A stretch of DNA of 64,000 nucleotides from Pseudomonas sp. LBUM920 (GCF_003852315.1 NZ_CP027762.1:2399501-2463500), one strand, 5' to 3'. Positions 1-8,538 are shown, counted from the first letter of the stretch. Notes: generated by a model from the sequence alone, not told the origin. Numbers and translations are program-made.

Positions 1-250
1 AGGCGGCAGGAATTGTCTAGGAAACGTCCTGCAATTTAAAGAGACACGCCCTGCTGGCCCTTCAAAAACCATGACTGAATGCCACTAACCCGCCCATCAA
101 CGGTGGTGGTGAATGGCTTTTTGTAGGTGCTTTTCCCCTGCGACGTAGGCAGCTTCTGAAATATCACTCAGCCTACCCAGGCTTGTGTGCGGGGCGTATC
201 CGCTTGCTTATATTCCGACGCCAACTTCATTGCATCCAGGGATGTGAGGC
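1..250. other. Upstream region, no confident gene
   Basis: No confident gene is visible before the effector gene. On the minus strand, 36-167 holds a 43-codon GTG-started reading frame ending in GIQSWFLKGQQGVSL. Its composition is protein-like, but it has no recognised family and could be a remnant. On the plus strand the first 39 bases could be the last codons of an upstream gene (stop TAA at 37-39), which cannot be tested here. A stop codon at 245-247, directly before the effector ATG, rules out a longer effector in the same frame. Confidence 0.25.
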
Positions 251-1240
251 ATGGCGCAGGGCTATATCAACGACCGCACCACGGACTACAGCGGCTTGAA
301 ATTCCGGTTGATGGGCAGTGCCCCGAGTCGGCAGCGTTCCGACCATTTCGACGTGCTGAACAGGCACCTGCGGCCTGGGCTGGTGATGCCTGGGCAGTTG
401 GTGATTGTTCCCGATCCCTACAGCGTGACCTGTTCGATGGAAGAGGCCTGGCTGGTACGCCGGGCCGAGGCAATTCGTCGGGAGTTGGACGCTGGCGCCG
501 GACCCCAAGTAGTCAATAACTATGACCTGCTACAGAGTTTTTTGGGGTACGGCTCGTTGGGCGTGGGCAGCGCGACGTCAGCGTGGGCCCGGCATCTGGA
601 TGAAGTGGCGCAGACCCTGGAGGCGATTGAACAGCTGTATCAGCGCCTGAAAAACACTGGTTTGGACCGTGAGGCGTTTCTTCGCCAGCGTAAGGCGTTG
701 TTCGGGCTGCTGGACGCCCAGCTGCAAGGTGCGGCGCGATTTGGCACCGGGTTGCAGGGCAATCAGGCGCTGAAGAAGGTGTTGGGGATTTCTACCAAAA
801 GCTATCTGCAAAAGGGCGAGATCGCCGGGTATGCGCAGCGGATGCGGGATATTGCGCAAACGTCGAAATGGTTGGGCAAGGGCGCGTATGTGGGGTTGGC
901 ACTGGACGTGGGCGTGGCTGGGCTGGAAATCAAGGAGGTGTGTGTGGCGGGGCGGGAGGCGCAGTGTCGGCGGGCGAAATATGTGGAGACGGGGAAATTG
1001 ATGGGAGGGGTGGCGGGGGCTTATGGCGCAGGGAAGCTGGGTGCAACAGTAGCCCGTAGCGGCTGTAGGGTTCTTTTGGGCATCGCGGCTAAAGGAAACG
1101 GTGCGCTGGCCTGCGCAGTGATCGGCGGAGCTGCGGGGGGGTACGCAGGGGGCAATGCAACGGGAGAATTCGGAGCGTTTCTGGGAGGGAAGATCGAAGA
1201 GATCGACGGTGATTTGATCTTTCAGCCAGAGGGGGCTTAA
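251..1240 (+). CDS. Putative antibacterial effector with glycine-rich C-terminus
   Basis: The 329-residue protein has an N-terminal part with a LysM-like phrase (LRPGLVMPGQLVIVP), a helical middle, and a C-terminal third rich in Gly and Ala (GGVAGAYGAGKLG and GGAAGGYAGG) that resembles a glycine-zipper membrane segment. It is followed after 2 nt by a small two-helix membrane protein present in three tandem copies, each preceded by a partial copy of this gene's C-terminus. That layout is typical of polymorphic toxin/immunity loci. By analogy with glycine-zipper type VI effectors such as Tse4 it may form pores; this is inference. No signal peptide is visible. The ATG is fixed by an in-frame stop just upstream, with a weak GAGG nearby. 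The export system is not in view. Confidence 0.55.
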   Translation: MAQGYINDRTTDYSGLKFRLMGSAPSRQRSDHFDVLNRHLRPGLVMPGQLVIVPDPYSVTCSMEEAWLVRRAEAIRRELDAGAGPQVVNNYDLLQSFLGYGSLGVGSATSAWARHLDEVAQTLEAIEQLYQRLKNTGLDREAFLRQRKALFGLLDAQLQGAARFGTGLQGNQALKKVLGISTKSYLQKGEIAGYAQRMRDIAQTSKWLGKGAYVGLALDVGVAGLEIKEVCVAGREAQCRRAKYVETGKLMGGVAGAYGAGKLGATVARSGCRVLLGIAAKGNGALACAVIGGAAGGYAGGNATGEFGAFLGGKIEEIDGDLIFQPEGA

Positions 1241-1242
1241 GC

Positions 1243-1605
1243 ATGGACTTTCAACTCATCCTGGCAATCATTTTAGCTGCCGGGACACTGATTTTCGCAG
1301 GGCTGACTATATACGCTGAGTACACAAAGCTCGAAGCCCTGGAAAGCTACTTCAGCCAGAACAAAGTGATCTGCGACAACAAACGCTTTTGGGGCAGAAA
1401 TCAGCATATCGACAGGTTTCATCGCATGCTCGTGATCAATGGCCTGTTGGGAATGCCTAAATTTCACATCAAAAGAGGGGAGGTAACCGAGGCTGAACTG
1501 GCGTCCGTGCCCTTGTCCCTAAAGCGTTGGGCGTTGTGGCCGTATCGTTTTGGAATGGTGTGGTTTGCCGGCTGTATGCTTTGGTCCATTTTGTATGGCT
1601 GGTAG
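1243..1605 (+). CDS. Putative immunity protein, copy 1 (two-helix membrane protein)
   Basis: This 120-residue protein has a hydrophobic N-terminal helix (about residues 4-24), a polar central region with CDNKRFWGRN, and a second hydrophobic helix near the C-terminus (about 98-118) ending ILYGW. It starts 2 nt after the effector stop, so co-expression is likely. It is nearly identical in its central region to the products at 1807-2169 and 2356-2718. No database family was recognised. The immunity role is inferred from position, membrane topology and tandem amplification beside orphan effector tips. A small inner-membrane protein would be a sensible antagonist of a membrane-inserting toxin. Confidence 0.55.
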   Translation: MDFQLILAIILAAGTLIFAGLTIYAEYTKLEALESYFSQNKVICDNKRFWGRNQHIDRFHRMLVINGLLGMPKFHIKRGEVTEAELASVPLSLKRWALWPYRFGMVWFAGCMLWSILYGW

Positions 1606-1639
1606 CCCGGGACGCACGGCGTTCCGGGCTGCGTTCCCA

Positions 1640-1804
1640 CGGGTGCTGGTCACTGGCGTCGTGTCTAAAGGAGACGGTGCGCTGGCCTGCGCAGTGATCG
1701 GCGGCGCTGCAGGAGGCAACCTATTCGGCACTGGCGGTGCGTTTCTGGGCGGGAAGACCGGAGAGATCGACGGTGATTTGATCTTTCAACCAGAGGGCGC
1801 TTAA
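1640..1804 (+). pseudogene. Orphan effector C-terminal fragment 1
   Basis: About 54 codons align with the last part of the 251-1240 effector, from RVL through GALACAVIGGAAGG to the terminal IDGDLIFQPEGA and the same stop context. The fragment differs internally (NLFGTGG replaces YAGGNATGEFG). No start codon or N-terminal delivery part is seen in front of it: an upstream frame runs back into the end of the preceding immunity gene but is a chance continuation. It looks like the duplicated 3' tip of the effector carried along with the next immunity gene. It may be a silent cassette or just duplication debris. Confidence 0.7.
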
Positions 1805-1806
1805 GC

Positions 1807-2169
1807 ATGGGTTTTCAACTCATCCTGGCAATCTTTTTATTTGCAGGGGCGTTTGTTGGCGCGGGACTCACTTTATATGCTGAATGCACAAAGCTCGAAG
1901 CCCTGGAAAGCTACTTCAGCGAGAACAAGGTGGTCTGCGACAACAAACGCTTTTGGGGCAGAAATAAACATATCGACAGGTTTCATCGCATGCTCGTGAT
2001 CAATGGCCTGTTGGGAATGCCTAAATTTCACATCAAAAGAGGGGAGGTAACCGAGGCTGAACTGGCATCCGTGCCCTTGTCCCTCAAACGTTGGGCGTTG
2101 TGGCCGTATCGTTTTGGAATGGTATGGTTTGCCGGCTGTATGCTGTGGTCCATTTTGTATGGCTGGTAG
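1807..2169 (+). CDS. Putative immunity protein, copy 2
   Basis: This 120-residue paralogue of the 1243-1605 product keeps an almost unchanged core (residues about 30-118, including CDNKRFWGRN and the second hydrophobic helix). Its first membrane helix differs (FLFAGAFVGAGLTLYAE against IILAAGTLIFAGLTIYAE). It begins 2 nt after the orphan effector tip, reproducing the effector/immunity spacing. Divergence concentrated in the first helix suggests that segment determines toxin recognition or is under diversifying selection. Function is inferred only from context. Confidence 0.55.
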   Translation: MGFQLILAIFLFAGAFVGAGLTLYAECTKLEALESYFSENKVVCDNKRFWGRNKHIDRFHRMLVINGLLGMPKFHIKRGEVTEAELASVPLSLKRWALWPYRFGMVWFAGCMLWSILYGW

Positions 2170-2203
2170 CCCGGGACGCACCACGTTTCTGGCGGCATTC
2201 TCA

Positions 2204-2353
2204 CGGGTGCTTGACACTGGCGTCGCGGCTAAAGAAAACGGTGCGCTGGCCTGCGCAGTGATAGGCAACGTATTCGGCACTGGCGGTGCGTTTCTGGGCG
2301 GGAAGATCGAAGAGATCGACGGTGATTTGATCTTTCAACCAGAGGGCGCTTAA
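2204..2353 (+). pseudogene. Orphan effector C-terminal fragment 2
   Basis: This is a second, shorter duplicate of the effector tip: RVLDTGVAAKENGALACAV, then NVFGTGG, then the conserved end GEIDGD/EEIDGDLIFQPEGA. Compared with fragment 1 it has lost the GGAAGG stretch. Like fragment 1, it lacks its own start and N-terminal domain and abuts the next immunity gene by 2 nt. Confidence 0.7.
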
Positions 2354-2355
2354 GC

Positions 2356-2718
2356 ATGGATTTTCAACTCATCCTTGCAATTTTTATGTGTGCAGGTGTG
2401 TTCTTGTTCTCGGGGCTCACTCTATACGCTGAGTACACAAAGCTCGAGGCCCTGGAAAGCTACTTCAGCGAGAACAAGGTGATCTGCGACAACAAACGCT
2501 TTTGGGGCAGAAATAAGCACATCGACAGGTTCCATCGCATGCTCCTGATCACTGAACTGTTGGGAATGCCCAAATTTCACATCAAAAGAGGGGAGGTAAC
2601 CGAGGCTGAACTGGCGGCCGTTCCTTTGTCCCTCAAACGCTGGGCGTTGTGGCCGTATTATTTTGGGATGATAGTGGCTGCCAGCGGTGTCCTCTGGACC
2701 CTTTTGTACGGTTGGTAG
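2356..2718 (+). CDS. Putative immunity protein, copy 3
   Basis: Third 120-residue copy. The central block with CDNKRFWGRN is conserved, but both hydrophobic helices are changed: the first reads FMCAGVFLFSGLTLYAE and the second FGMIVAASGVLWTLLYGW, against FGMVWFAGCMLWSILYGW in copies 1 and 2. It also carries LLITELLG in place of LVINGLLG. It is therefore the most diverged member and may neutralise a different toxin variant. It is the last gene of the block, followed by two hairpins. The role is inferred. Confidence 0.55.
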   Translation: MDFQLILAIFMCAGVFLFSGLTLYAEYTKLEALESYFSENKVICDNKRFWGRNKHIDRFHRMLLITELLGMPKFHIKRGEVTEAELAAVPLSLKRWALWPYYFGMIVAASGVLWTLLYGW

Positions 2719-2719
2719 G

Positions 2720-2769
2720 CCCGGGGGCACACCGCGCCCCGGGCTGCATTCCCACGCGGGAGCGTGGGA
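2720..2769 (+). terminator. Two hairpins after the immunity block
   Basis: A GC-rich stem (GCCCGGGG with CCCCGGGC, 2720-2743) is followed by CCCACGC/GCGTGGG (2751-2768). There is no clear T-tract. They separate this block from the convergent cytochrome gene and may act as terminators or be short REP-like palindromes. Confidence 0.45.
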
Positions 2770-2777
2770 GCCCTCTC

Positions 2778-4118
2778 TCAGCGCATATGCAAAATGATCG
2801 GGCTGCTGCTCGCCGGGTCCGTATGCCCGCGCAGTTTATTCACCGCCGCGGCATCGACTGCGCCGCCGTTGTTGCCCCACGTACCTCGCACGTAAGTCAG
2901 CACCTGCGCGATTTCCTCATCCGACAGCTGCTCCCTGAACGCCGGCATCCGGTAAGCATCCGGCACACCGGCGGTCACGATCCGTTGTGAGCCATTGAGC
3001 GTGATGTTGATCGCCGAGGCATTTTCCTTGGCCAGTGCCGAGGTGGCGCCCGCCAGCGGTGGCATCCACTCCGGCTGGCCCTTGCCGTCCAGGCCATGGC
3101 AGGACGCGCAACGGGTTGCGTAGGTGTGGGCACCAGGGGCGTCTGCGCGCGCGTTGGCCGCCTGATACTGCCACGGCGAACCGTCCCGCTGCGGGTCGCC
3201 AGGCAGGGATTTGAGGTAGCGGGCGATGGCGTTCAAATCTTCATCGCTCATGAATTGCGTCGAGTTGTTGAACGCCTCGGTCATCGAGCCATACACCACT
3301 GCATGCTGGTTACGCCCGGTCTTGAGGAACCGCACGATCTCGTCCTCGCTCCAGCGGCCCAGCCCGGTGTTGTGGTCCTGGCGCAGGCTCGGTGCATACC
3401 AGCCGTCGAGCAGGCCGCCGGCCAGGTAGGGCGCGCCGGACTCGTCCAGCGCCTTCTCGTTGAAGGCCAGGCCGCGCGGCGTGTGGCAACTGCCGCAGTG
3501 CCCCGGGCCTTGGACGATGTAGGCGCCACGGTTCCACAGCGCGTCCTGGGCAGGTTTGGCCGCGTAGGTGGCGTTGGGGGCGAACACGCCGTTCCACAGG
3601 GCGATGGGCCAGCGCATGTTCAGCGGCCAGGGAATGCTGCTGTCGATATTGGGCTGATTGGCCGGTTCCACGCCTTGCATGAAAAACGCGTACAGCGCAC
3701 GCATGTCGTCATCGCTGAGCTTGGCGTAAGACGGGTAGGGCATCGCCGGGTAAAGCCTGCGCCCACCCGGCGCGACGCCGTGGCGCACGGCGCGGTCGAA
3801 GTCGGCCGGGGTGTAGCCACCGATGCCGGTGTTGCGGTCGGGCGTGATGTTGGTGGCGTGAATCGCGCCCAGCGGCGTGGCCATCTCCAGGCCGCCGGCG
3901 AACGGCGTCTTGCCCGGCAAGCTGTGGCAGGCCACGCAGTCGCTGACGCGGGCGACGTACTCGCCGCGGCTGATCAGTGCCGGGTCTGCGCTGGCGGCGG
4001 GTTGTTGCTCAAAAGGCGAGGCGGGCTCGCGGGTCACGTACCAGGCCAGCACGCCTGCTGCGACCGCGCCGGCCAGCACCAGCCAGCCTGCGGTTCTAGC
4101 CAATCGTCGGTTGTTCAT
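2778..4118 (-). CDS. Membrane-anchored triheme cytochrome c of molybdenum oxidoreductase
   Basis: The 446-residue protein begins with a hydrophobic anchor or signal (about residues 9-28, WLVLAGAVAAGVLAWYV) and has three CXXCH haem-binding motifs, CVACH, CGSCH and CASCH, each in a cytochrome c domain. This is the usual build of the electron acceptor subunit of periplasmic alcohol, aldehyde and isoquinoline-type dehydrogenases. It is the last gene of a three-gene minus-strand operon after the molybdopterin and [2Fe-2S] subunits, with a 16-nt gap. It likely passes electrons from the Fe-S subunit to the respiratory chain in the periplasm. The substrate is unknown. Confidence 0.88.
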   Translation of the reverse strand: MNNRRLARTAGWLVLAGAVAAGVLAWYVTREPASPFEQQPAASADPALISRGEYVARVSDCVACHSLPGKTPFAGGLEMATPLGAIHATNITPDRNTGIGGYTPADFDRAVRHGVAPGGRRLYPAMPYPSYAKLSDDDMRALYAFFMQGVEPANQPNIDSSIPWPLNMRWPIALWNGVFAPNATYAAKPAQDALWNRGAYIVQGPGHCGSCHTPRGLAFNEKALDESGAPYLAGGLLDGWYAPSLRQDHNTGLGRWSEDEIVRFLKTGRNQHAVVYGSMTEAFNNSTQFMSDEDLNAIARYLKSLPGDPQRDGSPWQYQAANARADAPGAHTYATRCASCHGLDGKGQPEWMPPLAGATSALAKENASAINITLNGSQRIVTAGVPDAYRMPAFREQLSDEEIAQVLTYVRGTWGNNGGAVDAAAVNKLRGHTDPASSSPIILHMR

Positions 4119-4134
4119 GCGCGTTCCTTGTCGG

Positions 4135-6372
4135 TCAGGCGAAGGTGTATCGGCTCAAAGGCAGGCTGCGGATGCGCTGGCCGGTGAGGTGCGCCACCGC
4201 ATTGGCCACGGCCGGCGCCACAGCGGGCAGCGGTGGTTCACCGATACCACCCATTTTTTCGCCACTCTCGACGATTTTGACGTGCACCTGCGCCATCCGC
4301 GACATAGGCAGGATCGGGTACAGGTCGTAGTTGCGCGCCCGTGGTTTGCCGTCCACGTACACCGCTTCCTCCAGCAAGGTTTGCGACAAGCCCAGGGCCA
4401 CCGCGCCATTCACTTGCGCTTCAACAATCGCCGGGTTGACGATGCTGCCCGGGTCGATGGCTTCCCAGATGTGGTGCACCTTGACCTGGCCGTTTTCGAT
4501 CGACACTTCGGCGACCACCGCAGCGTGGGAGCCGAACGGTGAGGCCATGGCCACGCCACGCGCGCGGCGGCTGCCGTCTTCGGCGGTGTAGGGGCCACGC
4601 TTCCAGCCGCCCGACAACTCGCCCACCGCTTGCAACAGCGTGGTCAGCCGCGGGTTATCGCGCAGCAAATGCAGGCGCAGCTCGTAGGGGTCTTGGCCGC
4701 CTTTGTCGGCCAGCTCATCGAGGAACGCTTCATAGAAGAAGTCATTCAGCGAATTGCCCACCGAGCGCCAGTAGCCGAGCATGGTCGGGCCTTTGACGTA
4801 GATCTGCGCAATGCGCTTGTTGGGGATCGCGTAGCTTTTGCCCGACAACCCTTCGAGGGCCGTGGGGTCGATTTTGTCGCCCTGTTTACCGGCGATGGCT
4901 TCGCTGGGGCCTTCGGTGGCACTCACCGCTTCAATGGCCACCGGCAACCCTTGCGCGTCCAGCGCGGCGCGGAACTTGACCACGGCGACCGGGCGCAGCA
5001 CGTCGCGCAGGAACTCCTCTTCACGGCTCCAGATCAGCTTGACCGGGCGACCGACTGCTTTGGCCAGTGCGATGGCCTGCGGGTAAGGGTTGGCCGAGTC
5101 ATACAAGAAATGCCGGCCGAAAAAACCGCCCAGCAGCGGTGAATGCAGGATGATCTTCGCCGGGTCGAGCCCGGTGCGTTTGGCCATGTCGGCGCGGAAC
5201 ATATCCGGCGCCTGGTTCGGCAGCCACACCTCCAGCGTGCCTTCGGGGTTGAAGCGTGCCAGGGCAGAAGGTGGCTCCAGCTGGGCGTGGTTGACGTACT
5301 GGTTATGGTAGGTGGCTTCGACTTTGGTTTTGGCGTTTGCCAGTGCGCCGGCTACATCGCCTTCGTTTTCATCGTCACGCGCCGGGCCTTGCTGGGCGGC
5401 GAGGAAGTCGCGGTACTTGTCGCTGGAAAAATCCGCCGGCATCGCGCGTACGGTCGAATCTGCAGCGGCTTCCAGCCATTCCACCTGGATCGCCTCCACC
5501 GCGCGCTTGGCGTGCCACCAGCGCTCGGCCACCACGGCCACGGCGCCGGGCAGTTGATGCACCGAGTGCACGCCCTTCATGGCTTCGACCTGTGCCTGGT
5601 TACGCAGGCTGCCCACGGTCATGCCCAGGCGCGGCGCGTGCTGGACGGCGGCGTGGAGCATGCCGTCAACTTTCAAGTCGATGCTGTATTGCGCCTTGCC
5701 GGTGGATTTGTCGTAGGCATCCAGGCGTTTGACCGGCTTGCCGATCCAGCGGAACTGGCTCGGGTCGCGCAGGGTGATGGTGGCCGGGTCGGGCACCGGC
5801 ATGTCGAGGGCACGCCCGGCCAATTCACCGTAGCCCAGCGAACGGCCGGAGGCGGCATGCACCACGCGGCCGGGTGTTGTGGTCAGTTGCGCGACCGGCA
5901 CGCCAAGCTGCTCGGCGCCGGCCTGCAGCAACATCGCGCGGGCCAGGGCGCCGAGGCGACGCATGGTCGGGTAACTCATGCGCACCGACATGCTGCCGCC
6001 GGTGATGCGCATGCCGTTTTCCATCACCACATACGCATCGCCGGGCGGCGCGGCCTCGACAATGAAGGTGGCGGGGTCGGCGTCCAGCTCTTCACCGACA
6101 ATCTGCGCCATGGCGGTGTGAGTGCCCTGGCCGCCTTCCATGAAGGGGCTGAGCAACCGCACGGTGCCATCAGGGCGAATCTCTAAAAACGCCGGCACCT
6201 GGGTGCCGCGTTCTGCCGCGTCGGGCGTGGCGGCGTAGGCCCTGGGCGTGCCCAGCGGCAGGCCGAAGCCAATGACCAGCGCGCCCACGGCGGTGCTGGC
6301 CAGGAAGCGGCGCCGGGACAGGTTGATCGGTTCGCCCAATGGCGTATCAGGGAGGGCGTTGCGCGTGTTCAT
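4135..6372 (-). CDS. Molybdopterin-binding subunit, xanthine dehydrogenase/isoquinoline oxidoreductase family
   Basis: This 745-residue protein has a Tat signal at the N-terminus (SRRRFLASTAVGALVIGFG), indicating export of the folded cofactor-loaded enzyme. Family hallmarks include LGGFFGRHF in the cofactor-binding core and GEPPLPAVAPAVANAV near the C-terminus, which holds the catalytic Glu in this family. It resembles IorB-type isoquinoline 1-oxidoreductase beta subunits and related aldehyde or N-heterocycle dehydrogenases. Its start overlaps the stop of the [2Fe-2S] gene by one base, implying translational coupling. Together with the triheme cytochrome it forms a three-subunit periplasmic dehydrogenase. 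The actual substrate cannot be told from sequence. Confidence 0.88.
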   Translation of the reverse strand: MNTRNALPDTPLGEPINLSRRRFLASTAVGALVIGFGLPLGTPRAYAATPDAAERGTQVPAFLEIRPDGTVRLLSPFMEGGQGTHTAMAQIVGEELDADPATFIVEAAPPGDAYVVMENGMRITGGSMSVRMSYPTMRRLGALARAMLLQAGAEQLGVPVAQLTTTPGRVVHAASGRSLGYGELAGRALDMPVPDPATITLRDPSQFRWIGKPVKRLDAYDKSTGKAQYSIDLKVDGMLHAAVQHAPRLGMTVGSLRNQAQVEAMKGVHSVHQLPGAVAVVAERWWHAKRAVEAIQVEWLEAAADSTVRAMPADFSSDKYRDFLAAQQGPARDDENEGDVAGALANAKTKVEATYHNQYVNHAQLEPPSALARFNPEGTLEVWLPNQAPDMFRADMAKRTGLDPAKIILHSPLLGGFFGRHFLYDSANPYPQAIALAKAVGRPVKLIWSREEEFLRDVLRPVAVVKFRAALDAQGLPVAIEAVSATEGPSEAIAGKQGDKIDPTALEGLSGKSYAIPNKRIAQIYVKGPTMLGYWRSVGNSLNDFFYEAFLDELADKGGQDPYELRLHLLRDNPRLTTLLQAVGELSGGWKRGPYTAEDGSRRARGVAMASPFGSHAAVVAEVSIENGQVKVHHIWEAIDPGSIVNPAIVEAQVNGAVALGLSQTLLEEAVYVDGKPRARNYDLYPILPMSRMAQVHVKIVESGEKMGGIGEPPLPAVAPAVANAVAHLTGQRIRSLPLSRYTFA

Positions 6373-6839
6373 CAGGCGCTCTCCTGCCGGGCAGGCTGAA
6401 CGGCCAGGTCATGCACCGCCGTGCGAATGGCGTTATAGGTGCCGCAGCGGCACAGGTTAATCATCGCCGCTTCAATCTGCGCATCGCTGGGCGCCGGGGT
6501 GTGCTTGAGCAGCGCAGTGGCGGCCATCACCTGCCCGGACTGGCAGTAACCGCATTGCGCCACTTGATGCTCGACCCAGGCCGCGACTACGCGCTTGCCC
6601 ACGTCATCGGCTTCGATCGCCTCGATGGTGGTGATCTCGTGGCCAACCACACCCGCCACTGGCGTGACGCACGAGCGCACCACGTTGCCGTCCACCAGCA
6701 CCGAGCAGGCGCCGCACTGGGCCAGGCCGCAGCCGTATTTGGTGCCGGTCAGCCCCAGGTCATCACGGATCACCCAGAGCAGCGGCGTATCGGCGTCGGC
6801 ATCGACCTCGTAGGATTTCTGGTTGATACGTAATTGCAT
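6372..6839 (-). CDS. [2Fe-2S] subunit of molybdenum oxidoreductase
   Basis: The 155-residue protein has the two-domain plan of IorA/CoxS-type subunits. A plant-type ferredoxin domain carries Cys37, Cys42, Cys45 and Cys57, and a helical domain carries Cys96, Cys99, Cys130 and Cys132 (CGYCQSG and CRCG). It has no signal peptide of its own, as expected if it is carried through the Tat system with the large subunit. It is the first gene of the operon. The 264-nt region upstream, shared with the divergent lipoprotein gene, must contain the operon promoter, but no clear operator was seen. Confidence 0.9.
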   Translation of the reverse strand: MQLRINQKSYEVDADADTPLLWVIRDDLGLTGTKYGCGLAQCGACSVLVDGNVVRSCVTPVAGVVGHEITTIEAIEADDVGKRVVAAWVEHQVAQCGYCQSGQVMAATALLKHTPAPSDAQIEAAMINLCRCGTYNAIRTAVHDLAVQPARQESA

Positions 6840-7109
6840 GGTTCACCTGCTGATCATCGGTTGGTGTGGCTTTTTTTATAAGTTGCCCATCGTTGCACTC
6901 TAGACCACGGCGCAACAGCTATCGATCCCGTCATCGACAACTCGGAGGATCAGGCAAGAATTCGACAGGATTGCACCACTGCGCGTGCTTTTAGCCTGTA
7001 GGCCTTTGCTGATCCACGCCGGCGCGCTGCACTTTTTCTCATTCTTCTGATCTATCCCTGTCACGACCGCGCTCATTCTGCGCGTGGACCGCAGCCAGAC
7101 CCGGTGCCG

Positions 7110-7850
7110 ATGGATCGAACGTCAATTGCTTTTATCACCCGCTGGCCGCTGCTGATCGCAGCGGTGTTTATGCTCTGTGCCACCGGCTGCAGCCAGCAAC
7201 AGGGCCGCGATATCGCCAGGCAGTTCAGCGATGGCAAGCCCGATGAGTTTTTTCAGACCAGCGTCGACCGCATGGCAACCCTGAGCATGCGCGACAACCT
7301 GCAAAGCCTGTACGTGCTGATGAACAAGCTCTACCTGCGCAACCCCAACCAGTGGCGCCAATCGGGTTATACCGATGCGGTGAGTGCCGCGCGGGAAATT
7401 CGCCGCGCCATCGAGAACCGGCAACCGCTGCCTGCCCTGGGGGACCGTCGTGACCTGGTGGCCTTGAGCTATTCGCTGAGCCCGGACTTTCGCGGCGACC
7501 GGGTCGGGGCGTTTATCTATGCCATTGGCAGCATGCTGGTGACTGCACACGGTGGGCGCACGCAGTTTTATGTCACCGACTCGATCAACCCGCAATTTGT
7601 CAGCAATGCCGCGCGCAATATCGAGAAAGCCACCTGGCTGCTCAGCCAGCGCCAGGACGCCAATGGCGTGTTGCTGTTGTTCTCCAATGAAATCTCGGAG
7701 GAGGGCAGCAACCTCAGTTTCGCCGTTGAGTTCGGCAAAGTGGTTGCGCGCCTCGACCTGCTCGCGCAGATGCTTGATGAGCGTTACCGGCGCGTTGCCC
7801 TCAATTACGCGCAGAGCTTGCTGCTGATGAATTTTTTGCCCGTGCAGTGA
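7110..7850 (+). CDS. Putative lipoprotein of unknown function
   Basis: The 246-residue product has a signal sequence ending in a lipobox (LCATGC, Cys27), so it is probably an outer- or inner-membrane lipoprotein facing the periplasm. The rest is helical with no recognised domain; it includes a hydrophobic stretch around VGAFIYAIGSMLVTA and ends LLLMNFLPVQ. I prefer the ATG at 7110 over the in-frame GTG two codons earlier. It is divergent from the molybdenum oxidoreductase operon and stands alone. No function is assigned. Confidence 0.7.
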   Translation: MDRTSIAFITRWPLLIAAVFMLCATGCSQQQGRDIARQFSDGKPDEFFQTSVDRMATLSMRDNLQSLYVLMNKLYLRNPNQWRQSGYTDAVSAAREIRRAIENRQPLPALGDRRDLVALSYSLSPDFRGDRVGAFIYAIGSMLVTAHGGRTQFYVTDSINPQFVSNAARNIEKATWLLSQRQDANGVLLLFSNEISEEGSNLSFAVEFGKVVARLDLLAQMLDERYRRVALNYAQSLLLMNFLPVQ

Positions 7851-7972
7851 TGCGTGGACCGATCTTGCAGTGCGGCATTTCCCTTTCATATGTGGGAAAC
7901 GGCCTATCTTGCCCCCCTTTGCTTGAAACATACCCACGGTCGGCAATAGCCTCGGACTTTTCTTGACGATGA

Positions 7973-8272
7973 GTGCCTACCTTGGGAAAGCGCAAAACGG
8001 TTTGGCCTACTGATCGCGAAGTCCGCCTGCGATTTATCCTGTTTGCCGTGATCGACGTGGCAAGTGCTCAAGGCGTCCCCGCCGACGTGCTATTGCCCGC
8101 CCACAAACTGCTGCGCGACGCGCCGACGGAGGCGCAGTTGCGTGAAGCGCTCGCAAGTGTTCTGGCGTGTGACGAAATGCTTGGGTTCAGGTTTCCACAG
8201 GGCACGGAGGCGGATGATTTGCTGCGCTTGCTGGCGCCGACGGCCGATGAGACCGGTGCGGGGTTTATTTGA
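7973..8272 (+). CDS. Small hypothetical protein
   Basis: This is a 99-residue frame from a GTG, with a possible TTG three codons later. The product has mixed helical composition (LRFILFAVIDVASAQGVPADVLLPAHKLL is its most protein-like part, cited here only by its first and last residues: L at about 20, L at about 48). No family, signal or membrane helix is recognised, and the ribosome-binding site is weak. It follows the lipoprotein gene by about 120 nt. Coding is likely from length and codon use but not certain. Confidence 0.4.
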   Translation: MPTLGKRKTVWPTDREVRLRFILFAVIDVASAQGVPADVLLPAHKLLRDAPTEAQLREALASVLACDEMLGFRFPQGTEADDLLRLLAPTADETGAGFI

Positions 8273-8464
8273 AGCGGGTTAGATCGTTTATTTCCTTACG
8301 ATTGGTCTCAAGAACGTAATCGTATATCTACAGCGACGTTTATCTGCCTATGCAAGAGGTTTACGACGTCGCGGCGTCGCTTGCTCTGTTATCGCAGCGT
8401 GCGCAGCTGTTCTGGTCAACTAAGCTTGTCCCCGAACAGCCAATCCTGCTGCTCTGCCGCCGTC

Positions 8465-8492
8465 TTGCGCCGCTGCCCGGCGTCTCTAGAAT
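8465..8492 (+). promoter_or_regulatory. Candidate sigma-70 promoter for Met-rich gene
   Basis: TTGCGC (8465-8470) and TAGAAT (8487-8492) are spaced by 16 bases, about 46 bases before the start codon. The upstream 8280-8350 stretch is AT-richer and contains a loose ACGAT/ATCGT inverted pair that could be an operator. No known metal-regulator box was recognised. Confidence 0.35.
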
Positions 8493-8538
8493 CGGCGCCA
8501 GAACTTAGCCATTTCCTGTCGATTACGGAGTTTCGAAC

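Larger units (their letters stand above)
1070..2718 (+). repeat. Tandem triplication of effector tip plus immunity gene
   Basis: A unit of roughly 0.5 kb (effector 3' end + TTAAGC + immunity gene + short hairpin stub) occurs three times in tandem. The first copy is joined to the full effector. The join in copies 2 and 3 lies where a CCCACGGG hairpin stub after the immunity stop meets effector codons for RVL, so the hairpin region may have provided the recombination site. Confidence 0.75.
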
